Shown: positions 24,701 to 32,213 of the stretch, piece after piece
Layout of the letters: each line of letters starts with the position of its first letter
Numbering within the stretch: position 1 is the first letter of the stretch
NCBI GenBank assembly: GCA_016839245.1
Contig: JAEOUN010000063.1
Location: 1 to 41,714, forward strand
Length of the DNA stretch: 41,714 nt
Direction: 5' to 3'
Origin: Candidatus Thorarchaeota archaeon
GTDB taxonomy: Archaea; Asgardarchaeota; Thorarchaeia; Thorarchaeales; Thorarchaeaceae
Position numbers and translations under genes: made by a program
Notes under the pieces: model-generated
Told to the model about the DNA's origin: nothing
The model's input: the letters and a program-made list of their open reading frames with translations, nothing else
Database searches by the model: none

Positions 24701-25327
24701 TAGTTTCTCTAACTGGCGTCTTCGTTCCTGAAGTTGTGCATCTACTTTGCCAAGATTACTATCACTCTCGGCAAGCTTTTTGAGAGCTCTGTCCTTTTGT
24801 TCATCGTATGCAGAAATTCCTGCTATCTCTTCGATGAGTTTTCTGCGTTCATTCGGACTGGCCTTAACCATTTGAGCTATTTCACCTTGGAGTACCAAGT
24901 TGTATCCATTAGGATCCACCCCAATGGCGCCAAGTACATCAATAACTGAAGTTCGTGTAACGACTTTTCCATTTATTCGACAGACGGATTTTCCTGTATC
25001 GTCTAGCTCCCTCTCAATCACAACTCTATCTGCTTCTACCTGTAGTTTTCTATCCTTGTTATCAAAGTGAAGTTCAACAATAGCTGACTTTGCCTTTGGC
25101 GGCATATTTGGTTTAGGGGGAGAATAGAGTAAATCTGAGAAAACCGTTGCCCGTAAGGTTTTAGCACTTAATTGTCCTAAGACAAAGAGAATTGCATCAA
25201 TTACATTTGATTTTCCTGAACCGTTTGGACCAACAATACAAGTAAAACCCGGATTGAATTTGATGGTAACGGGGTCTCTACCAAATGATTTGAAGCCCTT
25301 GCATACTAGCTTCTCTATGTAGACCAA
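21737..25327 (-). CDS. smc: Chromosome segregation ATPase SMC
   Basis: 1196 residues, full length. The Walker A motif is GPNGSGKS at 33-40 in the N-terminal head. Two long coiled-coil arms flank a hinge at about 535-670 (ITGIQGTVAELG ... RSGLITGGY). The C-terminal head has the signature motif MSGGE (1101-1105) and Walker B FYIFDEIDAALD (near 1126-1136). The protein forms the ring that organises and separates sister chromosomes with ScpA and ScpB, encoded by the next two overlapping genes. The gene is the first of the operon; upstream to 25513 there are 186 bp of noncoding sequence. Confidence 0.97.
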   Translation of the reverse strand: MVYIEKLVCKGFKSFGRDPVTIKFNPGFTCIVGPNGSGKSNVIDAILFVLGQLSAKTLRATVFSDLLYSPPKPNMPPKAKSAIVELHFDNKDRKLQVEADRVVIERELDDTGKSVCRINGKVVTRTSVIDVLGAIGVDPNGYNLVLQGEIAQMVKASPNERRKLIEEIAGISAYDEQKDRALKKLAESDSNLGKVDAQLQERRRQLEKLGEERSDALRYKGLNEEIRKHKISILAWSVIKGKARVNTINETLAQRADEVTQLMKELVEVETGITSTETEIDTIDHEIDQITGGDSARISEQYGIVSAAVSHVRSDLERSQAEYDKISNEKTSLIDGLEEIQDEITKAERAIKEKEEGHNRLEEEISETSAQIIRMEEIAQREQTTYYETTLRLQDLNNQLRALDEGVSEVRSAVKSDNRELGLAYEELRDSTESMKRSQDDLTELVQIIPEKKDALEKSEKLEESLKEEMDDVSIQLATIDNEVAESAKIVSDTREELIKVQARQDALKEAEDTFLKRRRAVARVLEFRDSGEITGIQGTVAELGTIDPDYAIAMEIAGGNRLSYIVVENESTATECIEALKRDKAGRASFIPLDKIKSQPPKNLPKEDGVIDFALNLVKFEPKMRPAFEFVFSDTIVTRDFATAKRLGFRGQRAVSLEGELVERSGLITGGYYQKTAVGLSLQVEDTSPEIEKRLEGLETILSNLRKRQMTLREQRTELDREVQNLSKTNYRERVELEKLEERQEEQENKKKTLEQRIEKATLTISELEVQVKSLSERDEELTVQRERVMAQRDQCNEDLAKADSSKLIQDMKDLKEVLEQYQRQREKFQTDLTSLRVALDERLGPKAIEIESKIQKLEAIRPGLEEEVKRLELGLSEREKEFVKLKEERERIDDAVKDKRVRQLELREQQRNFRLRQEEIREAQTANEKAVYRLQTEQNRLETDIVAFQAELGNLTDADDALAERKEEREPTYKELEEFEEKIKEIERELEAMGPVNLKSLTDYDLEREKYDEIVDKKTHLEEERKEILTFMEELEAEKTQKFLTVYNEIADNFSRVFAQLSPGGEANLMLENPEHPLMGGITVRSKPRGKELVTLDAMSGGEKTLTGLALIFAIQMYNPTSFYIFDEIDAALDNVNAHNVALLISDMSKASQFIVVSLRDTTVRKADLLIGVSNQDGISKIVSVDLEEVASEA

Positions 25328-25513
25328 GTCCCGTTCCCTTCCCGGCAGTTTTAATCAGTTAAGGCGTGTCTGTTTGTGTGTTATTCCGATGTTACAGAGT
25401 CCTAAATATCGTTGGTATGACCCAGGTAATACCACAGCTACATTAGGATATCTCTGAGCTAGTTAAATGCCCGTTACATGTGTAAAAAAGTCTAACTCTG
25501 GTGCTGTTTTTGC

Positions 25514-25879
25514 TTATTTTAGCATTGATAGCAAGGCTCTTCGTAGAGCTAATAGAAGAAGTCCAACTGATTCTCGTGCACCTTCTCCTGCAACAGCAGC
25601 CATGACGATCTTTACATCACCCATAATAATTATGAAACCGTGGTCTGAAGAGATATTTACTTCTTTGAGACCTCCTTTGTCCAGACCTGCACTCAGTTGA
25701 GATGAATTAGCTGCAATCTTCACTGCAAGAGCCGCCACATCTGAATGCTTGATTCCTCCGGTGATTGTATGTCCAAAGAGTACGTTACCCTTTGCATCAC
25801 ACACGATCATTCCCTGTAGGTCTGCATTATCTGCCATTGTTTCAGTTACAATTTTTTCAATTTTCTCTTTGTCTACCAT
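25514..25879 (-). CDS. Roadblock/LC7 domain protein A
   Basis: 121 residues. A single Roadblock/LC7 fold: helix EKIEKIVTETMADNADLQ, strand GMIVCDAKGNVLFGHTI, the long helix SDVAALAVKIAANSSQLS, then KEVNISSDHGFIIIMG and a last helix. These proteins dimerise and serve as platforms or activators for small GTPases (MglB-MglA in bacteria, Ragulator-Rag in eukaryotes). AGGAGG precedes the ATG. A TATA-like run (ATAAAATATATAG, minus strand) lies at about 25935-25950. It is divergent from the VWA gene and 3.2 kb from the GTPase gene. Confidence 0.85.
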   Translation of the reverse strand: MVDKEKIEKIVTETMADNADLQGMIVCDAKGNVLFGHTITGGIKHSDVAALAVKIAANSSQLSAGLDKGGLKEVNISSDHGFIIIMGDVKIVMAAVAGEGARESVGLLLLALRRALLSMLK

Positions 25880-26071
25880 TATCGGGTTTCCTCCTAAGAG
25901 GTCTCAATTATCTATCTTCGTGATTGTACCTGATGTCTATATATTTTATCCGTTAGACATCTCTTTAACTCTTAGATAAAAAGTCACTTTTCAATGATAT
26001 AAGAAGCAGTCGATTGACTTAAATTTCTTCATGCGAAAGGTGGCTGAATAATTTTGGAGGCGAATAATTAG

Positions 26072-27700
26072 ATGCCTATGTTGAGAACTAGCTCAGAGGC
26101 TTTTCCCGCATCGAAAGACGTTCTGAGCGACATTCCATATGTCTTACGTGTGGAGTTTGGTCATCTCGCACACGAAACCACAAAAATCGTAGGGAAACCA
26201 ATAGCATGCCACAAATGTAATGGCTTCCTACTTAGTGTAGACCAAATTCAGGAAGACCCTAAAGTTGGTAGACATTTTATTTGCTCTTTCTGTGGTACCC
26301 TGAATATCATTGAAGGTGAGATTGTAGTTGCCGGTGATGATACTGACTTTGTAATAGAACCTCCGAAGACAACATCTGATACGGGTAAAGGTTCTGTATC
26401 CACTGGTGGTAGGTCATTCTTGGCGCTTATTGATGTCTCAGGTTCCATGGGTGGAGCGAACCTATCTGCTGTAAAACGAAGTCTCAATACATCCATAGAT
26501 AGTCTTGCAGCTAATGCGCCAGATACAATGTTTGGGCTCGTTGAGTTTGAGAGTAGTGTTCTCGCCAGAAATCTAGAAACTGGAGAACCAATTCAACTAC
26601 CTCATGAATCCTTTGCCAGTCTGAAAGCTATCATGGAATCAACCAAAAAGATGCTTGACAAGATCAAGCTTGTTGCTGTTGGAAAGAATGCAAAGAAGCT
26701 CAAAGAACATGTTCAAGATCTCCGAGATCAAGGTGGTACTGCCCTTGGTCCGGCTGTAGCCATGGCCTATGTCATTGCTAAACATCGCGATGTTGGTCGA
26801 ATTGTCTTACTCACTGATGGTCTTGCTAACGAGGGAATTGGCGCCCTTGAGGGTTATCAGGTGACTCCAGCAAACAAGTACTATGAAGACTTGGGAAAGA
26901 TGTTCTTAGATATTGGTGCAGCAGTTGATGTAGTAGGTATAGCCTCAGGAGCTGGCATGGAGCTGAAGACTCTTGGTCTTCTTCCAGAGGCTACTGGAGG
27001 ACAGATGTATTATGTCACTCCTAATGAACTTGATAGGAGTATTTCAGAACTGGCAGGTGCATCACTTCTCGGTCGTGATGTTGAGGTTCGTCTTGTAACA
27101 CCTCCTGGCATCTCTATCAAAGATGCATCTGGTGTGTCTCGTACTGTTGTTGATACTCTAAAGAAAAAGAGTGAGAGTAAGGTTGGAGTCGTAGGTGCAG
27201 ATCATGAGATCTATTTTGAGGTTGCTCCTGAGAAGGAGATCAAGACACCCGAGGTTCCAATTCAAGTCCAAGTCACCTATACCGATGAAGAAGGAGCTCG
27301 ACGAGTTCGAGCAGTCACTACAAAACTCAGGGTCTCTAAAAAGGAGGATGAGATCATGGCGACTCTAGATCCAACAGTTGGAGCGACTTTTGTCACGCAG
27401 AAGGCTGGTGAAGAGTCATTCGGAGGTGACCGCGAGAAGGGTAGGGCACGCATTGCATCTTTCAGGTCCGCAATGAAAAAGAAAGCAGATGCTGCGCCTA
27501 AGGCTGTACAGGCAATGCTTGACAAAGCTGATCGAGCTCTCGAAAGCGAGGAGAAAGAGATTCAGCGTCAGGAGGAAGCAATGAAGATGGCTCCTGCTGC
27601 TGCTCCATCTGGAGTTGCTGATGAGGCCTTCACAGAGAACTTGGCACAGATGAAGCGAAGCTCGAAGACTCTCTTCAAGAAAGACAAAGACGAAGAGTAA
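26072..27700 (+). CDS. VWA-domain protein with N-terminal zinc knuckle
   Basis: 542 residues. The N-terminal ribbon has CHKC (46-49) and CSFC (71-74). A von Willebrand A domain follows, with the MIDAS motif Asp121-Val-Ser-Gly-Ser125, the second metal position in GGTALGPAV and the third in LLTDGLANEG. A beta-sandwich segment comes next (about 340-430), then a helical charged tail rich in Lys, Ala and Glu. No signal peptide or membrane segment is seen, so it acts inside the cell. GGAGG precedes the ATG. It lies among Roadblock genes, suggesting a scaffold or metal-regulated adaptor of that system, which is inference. A clear hairpin terminator follows. Confidence 0.85.
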   Translation: MPMLRTSSEAFPASKDVLSDIPYVLRVEFGHLAHETTKIVGKPIACHKCNGFLLSVDQIQEDPKVGRHFICSFCGTLNIIEGEIVVAGDDTDFVIEPPKTTSDTGKGSVSTGGRSFLALIDVSGSMGGANLSAVKRSLNTSIDSLAANAPDTMFGLVEFESSVLARNLETGEPIQLPHESFASLKAIMESTKKMLDKIKLVAVGKNAKKLKEHVQDLRDQGGTALGPAVAMAYVIAKHRDVGRIVLLTDGLANEGIGALEGYQVTPANKYYEDLGKMFLDIGAAVDVVGIASGAGMELKTLGLLPEATGGQMYYVTPNELDRSISELAGASLLGRDVEVRLVTPPGISIKDASGVSRTVVDTLKKKSESKVGVVGADHEIYFEVAPEKEIKTPEVPIQVQVTYTDEEGARRVRAVTTKLRVSKKEDEIMATLDPTVGATFVTQKAGEESFGGDREKGRARIASFRSAMKKKADAAPKAVQAMLDKADRALESEEKEIQRQEEAMKMAPAAAPSGVADEAFTENLAQMKRSSKTLFKKDKDEE

Positions 27701-27728
27701 TTTACAAGTATATCAATGACAAACGTGC

Positions 27729-27766
27729 AGCCGTGTAGTGTTTTTGCACGGCTCACTACTCTTTTT
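27729..27766 (+). terminator. Hairpin plus T-run terminator after the VWA gene
   Basis: AGCCGTG and CACGGCT form a perfect 7-bp stem around an 11-nt loop (27729-27753), followed by TTTTT at 27762-27766, 29 bp after the VWA stop. It separates the VWA gene from the Roadblock genes. Confidence 0.65.
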
Positions 27767-27905
27767 ATAACGTAACACAACCTCAAATATGTTTAAAATG
27801 CGCAATTTGTTATATTGCATGGCAACATATCTCCACAAGTCTAAAATAGTCAACTGCGGCGTAGTTGTTGTCAGTGCACAGTTGAAGTAGCGGGGAATCC
27901 GTACA

Positions 27906-28205
27906 GTGATAACACAAGAAAAACTCCAAACCATCTTGGCAAGACTCAAGGCACAGGAAGGTGTACGTGGAGTCGTAGTAACTAACATGGAGGGTCTTCC
28001 ACTCAGTAGTGATCTTGACCCTGATACTACGGAAAACGTCGCTGCTATCATCACCTCTCTCGTTGGAAAAGCCCTCGACGCAGTGAGGGAACTTCGTGAG
28101 GGGTCGCTGTCCTTTCTGACCCTAGATACAGCTAAGGGTCAAATTAATATCGCACCAGACGTAACCGAGGGACTAATATTAGTAGTCCTCAAGAATAATC
28201 AGTAG
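27906..28205 (+). CDS. Roadblock/LC7 domain protein B
   Basis: 99 residues from a GTG start. The minimal Roadblock fold is complete: LQTILARLKAQEGVRGVVVT, NMEGLPLSSDLDPDTTENVA, a long helix ending VRELREG, then LSFLTLDTAKGQINIAPD and a closing LILVVLKN strand. The short length leaves no extension. A TATA-like GTTTAAAA near 27788 and a leader with inverted CAACTG/CAGTTG repeats precede it. The intron-containing Roadblock gene starts 43 bp downstream, so the two probably form one transcript. Confidence 0.85.
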   Translation: MITQEKLQTILARLKAQEGVRGVVVTNMEGLPLSSDLDPDTTENVAAIITSLVGKALDAVRELREGSLSFLTLDTAKGQINIAPDVTEGLILVVLKNNQ

Positions 28206-28248
28206 ATAAGATAAATGGGTAACTAACAACTCTGAGGTGGAAAGAATA

Positions 28249-28751
28249 ATGAGTACATCGGACCCGAAGGTCTTTGATCGCATTCTCACAGAGATAATAC
28301 GACAGGACAAGGGCATAAAAAAGGTGATTCTCGTAGATAAGACAGGTTTGACCATCGCTAATGTTAGCAAGCTAAGTTACTATCCAGTAGATTGCAGTCT
28401 GTGATTTCCACTCACTGCCTACAAGTGGATAGTATCGGTGCCATTGCAAGCGCTGTCTTCTGTGCAAGTGAGGAGCAGGGCAAGAACCTGCAGATTGGGG
28501 AGCTTGAGATAGTCACTTCTGAATTCTCGGAGGGCAAGATCTTCGCCTCCGCCTGTGGAAAAGGTGTACTCTGTGTAGTTTCCGAAGCAGAGGTCAATAT
28601 TGGTCTTATCCGGCTTGTAATGAAGAAGCAAGGTGTACAGCTTGCTGATGAACTTGACAAATTCTTGGCCGTCGAACCATTATCTCCAAAGGATAGTGAA
28701 CTCGATGAGGAAGACCTCAAGTCTGCACTGGCTGAGCTCGAGCGTGTATGA
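28249..28751 (+). CDS. Roadblock/LC7 domain protein C, interrupted by a putative 32-nt BHB intron
   Basis: Exon 1 (28249-28392, 48 codons) and exon 2 (28425-28751, 108 codons plus stop) lie in different frames. Read through, the first frame stops at TGA 28402-28404 after 51 residues. Joined at the predicted splice sites, the gene encodes one 156-residue protein, with GIKKVILVDKTGLTIANVSK, then SYYPVD joined to VDSIGAIASAVF, then EEQGKNLQIGELEIVTSEF and VNIGLIRLVMKK. This is a continuous Roadblock fold with an acidic C-terminal tail (SELDEEDLKSALAELE). The start ATG has GAGGTGG upstream. Both halves keep coding character, so it is not a decayed pseudogene. It precedes the GTPase gene. Confidence 0.85.
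28393..28424 (+). other. Protein-coding intron with strict bulge-helix-bulge motif (32 nt)
   Basis: The exon helix TACTATCCA (28378-28386) pairs with TGGATAGTA (28426-28434), 9 bp. The central helix GTAG (28387-28390) pairs with CTAC (28419-28422), 4 bp. The bulges are ATT (28391-28393) and AAG (28423-28425). The intron helix GCAGT (28394-28398) pairs with ACTGC (28414-28418), 5 bp. Cutting after the second base of each bulge, as archaeal tRNA endonuclease does, removes 28393-28424. 32 nt is not a multiple of three, and its removal restores the reading frame exactly at GAT-GTG. No mispairing occurs in the three helices. Confidence 0.85.
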
Positions 28752-29112
28752 CCTAGAGACCACCTCTATTTCCATGGGTTGCACTACTTATCCCCGTAGC
28801 ACCAGTCTGATTAGTAAATACTCCGATTCAAACCTAAGTGTGCTGTGTGTGAGTCCCAAGGCATCTCTTTGCCACTCCAGTGAACACTATCCAATACGTT
28901 TGCTTAAAGTATCTCTCCTACTCCTTCTTTCCAAAATAACTCGGGATAATACTCGCATATTATAAGTAAGACGTAGTCTGAAACATTAGGCTAAGAGATT
29001 CTTGTCCCACAAAGGCTTTTATGAGACATAATTTCTTACTCAATTAATCTCCCATCACAGGACCAAAGTCTCGAAGGCATACCATCCTCGGGTAGAGTCA
29101 TGACAAAATGAG
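28752..29112 (+). other. 361-bp intergenic region upstream of the GTPase gene
   Basis: No convincing gene is seen; the one long frame overlapping its left part is out of frame with protein C. It holds two TATA-like elements, ATATTATAAG (28957-28966) and CTTTTATG (29016-29023), either of which could drive the GTPase gene with a leader of about 70-120 nt. No tRNA-like fold or repeat was found. Confidence 0.4.
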
Positions 29113-29685
29113 GTGTTTACGATTCGCAAAGACGACAAGGGCAGAATTCATCTGAAACTGGTCTTCTATGGTCCCAGTCTCGGCGGTAAGACCACAGCCC
29201 TCAGATGGCTCTATGGAAAAGTAGAAGGTCTACAGAAGGGAGAGTTCACTGCTATCGAAGACGAGACCAATCGTACGCTGTTTTTTGACTACGTGCCCTT
29301 AGCAGCTGGAGGTAGAGTACTCTTTGACGTATTCACCGTAGCTGGTCAGAAGCGTCACAGACACCAGCGAAAAGTGGTGCTACAGGGTGCAGATGGTATC
29401 ATCTTTGTGGCTGACTCCTCACCGGACCAGCGTGATGAGAACACAGAGAGCTTCGAAGAGTTGAAATTATTCTTGGGTGATGCTCTTGGGCGTGAGATTC
29501 CGATAGTCGTCATGCTTAACAAGAGAGACCTACCGAATCGAATGTCACGTGACGAGATGCTTGACCTTCTAGGTCTTGGCAGCAATGTGGCTATCTACGA
29601 GTCCATTGCAGTGCAAGGCGTAGGAGTTAAGAGGGCGTTCCAAGCAATAGCACGAGAAGTCATACTGAAAAGGATGTACCGCTAG
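29113..29685 (+). CDS. MglA/Ras-superfamily small GTPase
   Basis: 190 residues from a GTG start. The G1/P-loop is GPSLGGKT (20-27), with the extra Gly-Gly spacing of MglA-type GTPases. The G3 region is TVAGQ (75-79) in place of DTAGQ, as in bacterial MglA, whose catalytic geometry depends on a partner. G4 is NKRD (136-139) and G5 is probably ESIA. No C-terminal cysteine or lipid site is seen, so it is soluble or recruited by partners. Roadblock genes lie on both sides, which matches the MglA-MglB and Rag-Ragulator logic in which Roadblock dimers bind the GTPase. Confidence 0.9.
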   Translation: MFTIRKDDKGRIHLKLVFYGPSLGGKTTALRWLYGKVEGLQKGEFTAIEDETNRTLFFDYVPLAAGGRVLFDVFTVAGQKRHRHQRKVVLQGADGIIFVADSSPDQRDENTESFEELKLFLGDALGREIPIVVMLNKRDLPNRMSRDEMLDLLGLGSNVAIYESIAVQGVGVKRAFQAIAREVILKRMYR

Positions 29686-29710
29686 AAAAATAATAGACAG
29701 GTGAAGAAAA

Positions 29711-30082
29711 ATGGGAGAGTCCCGTGAAAATACGCTTGAAGGTGTTCTGAACGAACTGCAGGGAAGTATTCCCGAGATAGAAGCCTGTGCAATTGTGAGT
29801 GTGGAAGGCTTACCTATTGTATCAGCTCTTCCAACAGATGTTGACGAGGCAAAGGTTGCCGCTATGACTGCAGCGATGCTGACGCTTGGTGAGAAGGCAT
29901 CCATTGAGTTAGGAAAGGGAAACCTTGAACAGGTAAACATCAAGGGCATTGATGGCTGGCTCTTGGTCGTGCAGGCTGGGATGAATGCCTGCCTGACTGT
30001 CTCAACAACTGCGAATGCTAAACTCGGTCTCATCTTTCTTGACATGAAACGTGCCGCTGAGAAGATTGCTCAGATGATTTAG
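29711..30082 (+). CDS. Roadblock/LC7 domain protein D
   Basis: 123 residues. Roadblock fold: LEGVLNELQGSIPEIEACAIVSVEGLPIVS, a long Ala-rich helix (EAKVAAMTAAMLTLGEKASIE), then LEQVNIKGIDGWLLVVQAG, LTVSTT and the closing helix. It is MglB-like in length. It starts 25 bp after the GTPase stop with AGGTGAA in the gap, so the two are probably cotranscribed, and it is the best candidate for the GTPase's direct partner. Confidence 0.88.
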   Translation: MGESRENTLEGVLNELQGSIPEIEACAIVSVEGLPIVSALPTDVDEAKVAAMTAAMLTLGEKASIELGKGNLEQVNIKGIDGWLLVVQAGMNACLTVSTTANAKLGLIFLDMKRAAEKIAQMI

Positions 30083-30155
30083 TGCATTCGCCCCCACAAC
30101 GCCAAACCTATATGGGGTATATTTCAGAATACTGTCAATACAGAGGGTATTGTCT

Positions 30156-30923
30156 TTGAATATCTCAGGTCCTGTCTATCGGCTATACGAATATTTTCTC
30201 TACAGGCAGTTAGACAAGGATGCAGCACCTCGCCATGTAGGTATCATTCTTGATGGCAACAGACGGTATGCGAGAAAACACGGTATGGAGGTTCCGTGGT
30301 TTGGACATCAGAAAGGTGCAGCCAAGGTGATGGAAGTCCTGCGAATTCTCTGGGAGGCGAATGTAAAGGTCTGTACGCTCTATGCCTTTTCCATTGAGAA
30401 CTTCCAACGACGGAAGGAAGAGGTCGAAGAGATCATGTCTCTTGCAAAGGAGAAGTTCTCCGAGGTTGTTGGGAATCCTGACGTTCACAAGCACAAAGTA
30501 CGTATCCAAGCAATAGGTAGAGTTGATCTGCTCCCTGAAGACGTACAGATAGCTATTCATGCTGCTGAAGAGGAGACCAAGGACTACTCTGACCATATCC
30601 TCAATGTTGCCATCGGGTACTCTGGACGGACAGAGCTTGTCGATGCAGTGAAAGCAATCGGTGAAAAGATTGAGTCTGGTAAGATGCACCCCTCTGATGT
30701 GACTGAAGATGTAATTGAGAGTCATCTCTACACAAACGGGATTCCAGATCCGGACCTCATCATACGAACCTCAGGTGAGGAACGACTCTCTGGGTTTCTT
30801 CTCTGGCAGTCTGCTTATTCCGAACTCTATTTCGCTCAGATCTATTGGCCTGCAGTTCGAAGAATTGATATCTGGCGAGCTCTTAGGTCCTACGGTCAAC
30901 GATCAAGAAGATACGGTAAGTAA
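30156..30923 (+). CDS. uppS: cis-Polyprenyl diphosphate synthase (UPP synthase family)
   Basis: About 255 residues. Elongates a prenyl diphosphate with isopentenyl diphosphate in cis, giving the lipid carrier used for N-glycosylation in archaea. The family signature GIILDGNRRYARKHG holds the catalytic Asp and Arg; then WFGHQKGAAK, TLYAFSIENFQRRKEEVE, and the C-terminal RTSGEERLSGFLLWQSAYSELYF follow. Starts at TTG 30150 or 30156 are possible; the second sits at better distance from GAGGGT. It follows the Roadblock/GTPase pair and is 72 bp before the next unknown gene. Confidence 0.93.
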   Translation: MNISGPVYRLYEYFLYRQLDKDAAPRHVGIILDGNRRYARKHGMEVPWFGHQKGAAKVMEVLRILWEANVKVCTLYAFSIENFQRRKEEVEEIMSLAKEKFSEVVGNPDVHKHKVRIQAIGRVDLLPEDVQIAIHAAEEETKDYSDHILNVAIGYSGRTELVDAVKAIGEKIESGKMHPSDVTEDVIESHLYTNGIPDPDLIIRTSGEERLSGFLLWQSAYSELYFAQIYWPAVRRIDIWRALRSYGQRSRRYGK

Positions 30924-30995
30924 TACTCTCTCATATTATGACACAGTCTTTTATATGCCAAAAGGTCTGTTCAACACATAGGAGACTATGAGACA

Positions 30996-32213
30996 TTGGC
31001 TAGAACCCCAGTTGATGTCTATCGAGGTCTCATTCATATACGACTCGATGACACAATCCCTGCACAGGTTGACTCAGTCGTAGCTAGGTTTACAGATTAT
31101 ATTTTTGCAGGAGAAAGACTATCCATTCATCTCAGACGTTTCCTTACTCTAACCACACAGCTGATTCCACTTATAGATTCGAGAGAAAAAGCTGAGTCCT
31201 CCGACCTTACAATGGCAGTTGATCTCCTGGATTACGTCACATCGACATCAAAATGGTGGACCTTATCTCGCGAAGAGCCTGGCTTTGTCTTGAGACCTCC
31301 ATCACGTGACGCACGTGAGTTCATCAAATCGATTGCAGACCTCCATGTTGGTGGAACCACCCTGCAACGGATTTCAAATGCGACTGACAAACTGTCCCGC
31401 TTTCTTGAAGACCATGAGATCAAGGCATCTACCGGGATAGAAGGTCTCTGTAATGGAATAATCTCTGCATGGATTCTATTGAGTGCTTTTTCATGTAAAG
31501 GTCAAGGGCGGAATGTGACTACAGAGAAAGATTTCGAAACTGCATATGATTTTGTACGGATTCTCTTGTTCTATGCAGATTTTCTTGATTTTGAGGCACT
31601 TACAGTGGTTCGTCAATTAGGTAGTCATCCAATTCTCCCACGGGCTGCTAGTGTAAATTTCTCTCCAGGCTTTGAAAAGTTACTGAATGCTTCTGTAGCT
31701 GCGAATCTTGAGAAGATGCATGGGGCTCATCTTGTCAGCATGACAAAGGCAACATCTGGTGCATCTCGTTCCATATTGACTAATTCATTGAAATTACTCG
31801 GTCAGATTCAAGCAGTAAACATGGGTATTGGCCGTCTTGAAGAAGAGCACTATGATTCAATCATAGTAGGCGCATTAGAAATGATTGAAAAAATAGGTCT
31901 CTCCTCTGACTTCTTACAGGATGAAGCCGCAGCAATTGTCATCTTTAAAGGCCTACGTTCTGGTAAAGGTGTCGATGAACGGATCCAATTATTGGTAAGA
32001 AGACTTGAGAGTCTAATTGTTGACACTACTGGAAACAAAGATTTCCTCCTTCAGTATGCTCGTCTCGTACCAAGACTTACCGCTCTACTATTACTCATCG
32101 CTAGTAAGGCAAAGAAGTCCCCAGCCGCTCCAATCGAGGACTCAGATATTAAGAGAGGCCTGATTCTTCTCTATAGACTCATTGATAACTCGACAATCAG
32201 TTTGAACCACTAA
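30996..32213 (+). CDS. Uncharacterised helical protein
   Basis: 405 residues from a TTG start preceded by GGAG. Not recognised. The sequence is mostly helical with no membrane segment or signal peptide. It has several charged-aliphatic repeats (FTDYIFAGERLSIHLRRFL, LVRRLESLIVDTTGN) and no Walker, zinc or catalytic motif that can be named. It is in line with uppS (72 bp) and its 3' end overlaps the end of acdB on the other strand by 17 bp. Lineage-specific scaffold or adaptor is the most that can be suggested. Confidence 0.7.
   Translation: MARTPVDVYRGLIHIRLDDTIPAQVDSVVARFTDYIFAGERLSIHLRRFLTLTTQLIPLIDSREKAESSDLTMAVDLLDYVTSTSKWWTLSREEPGFVLRPPSRDAREFIKSIADLHVGGTTLQRISNATDKLSRFLEDHEIKASTGIEGLCNGIISAWILLSAFSCKGQGRNVTTEKDFETAYDFVRILLFYADFLDFEALTVVRQLGSHPILPRAASVNFSPGFEKLLNASVAANLEKMHGAHLVSMTKATSGASRSILTNSLKLLGQIQAVNMGIGRLEEEHYDSIIVGALEMIEKIGLSSDFLQDEAAAIVIFKGLRSGKGVDERIQLLVRRLESLIVDTTGNKDFLLQYARLVPRLTALLLLIASKAKKSPAAPIEDSDIKRGLILLYRLIDNSTISLNH

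Noticed and set aside
28249..28751. Pseudogene, simple frameshift or programmed frameshift in Roadblock C
   Set aside because: Both sides keep full coding character, the break is a clean 32-nt insert rather than one or two bases, and its ends coincide exactly with a perfect BHB. No slippery run is present at the break.
28392..28751. Separate gene starting at TTG 28392
   Set aside because: Its first 11 codons are intron sequence, it lacks a ribosome site, and it would encode only the last part of a Roadblock fold.
28633..28965. 110-residue frame overlapping the end of Roadblock C
   Set aside because: Out of frame with the Roadblock coding sequence, no recognisable fold and no ribosome site.
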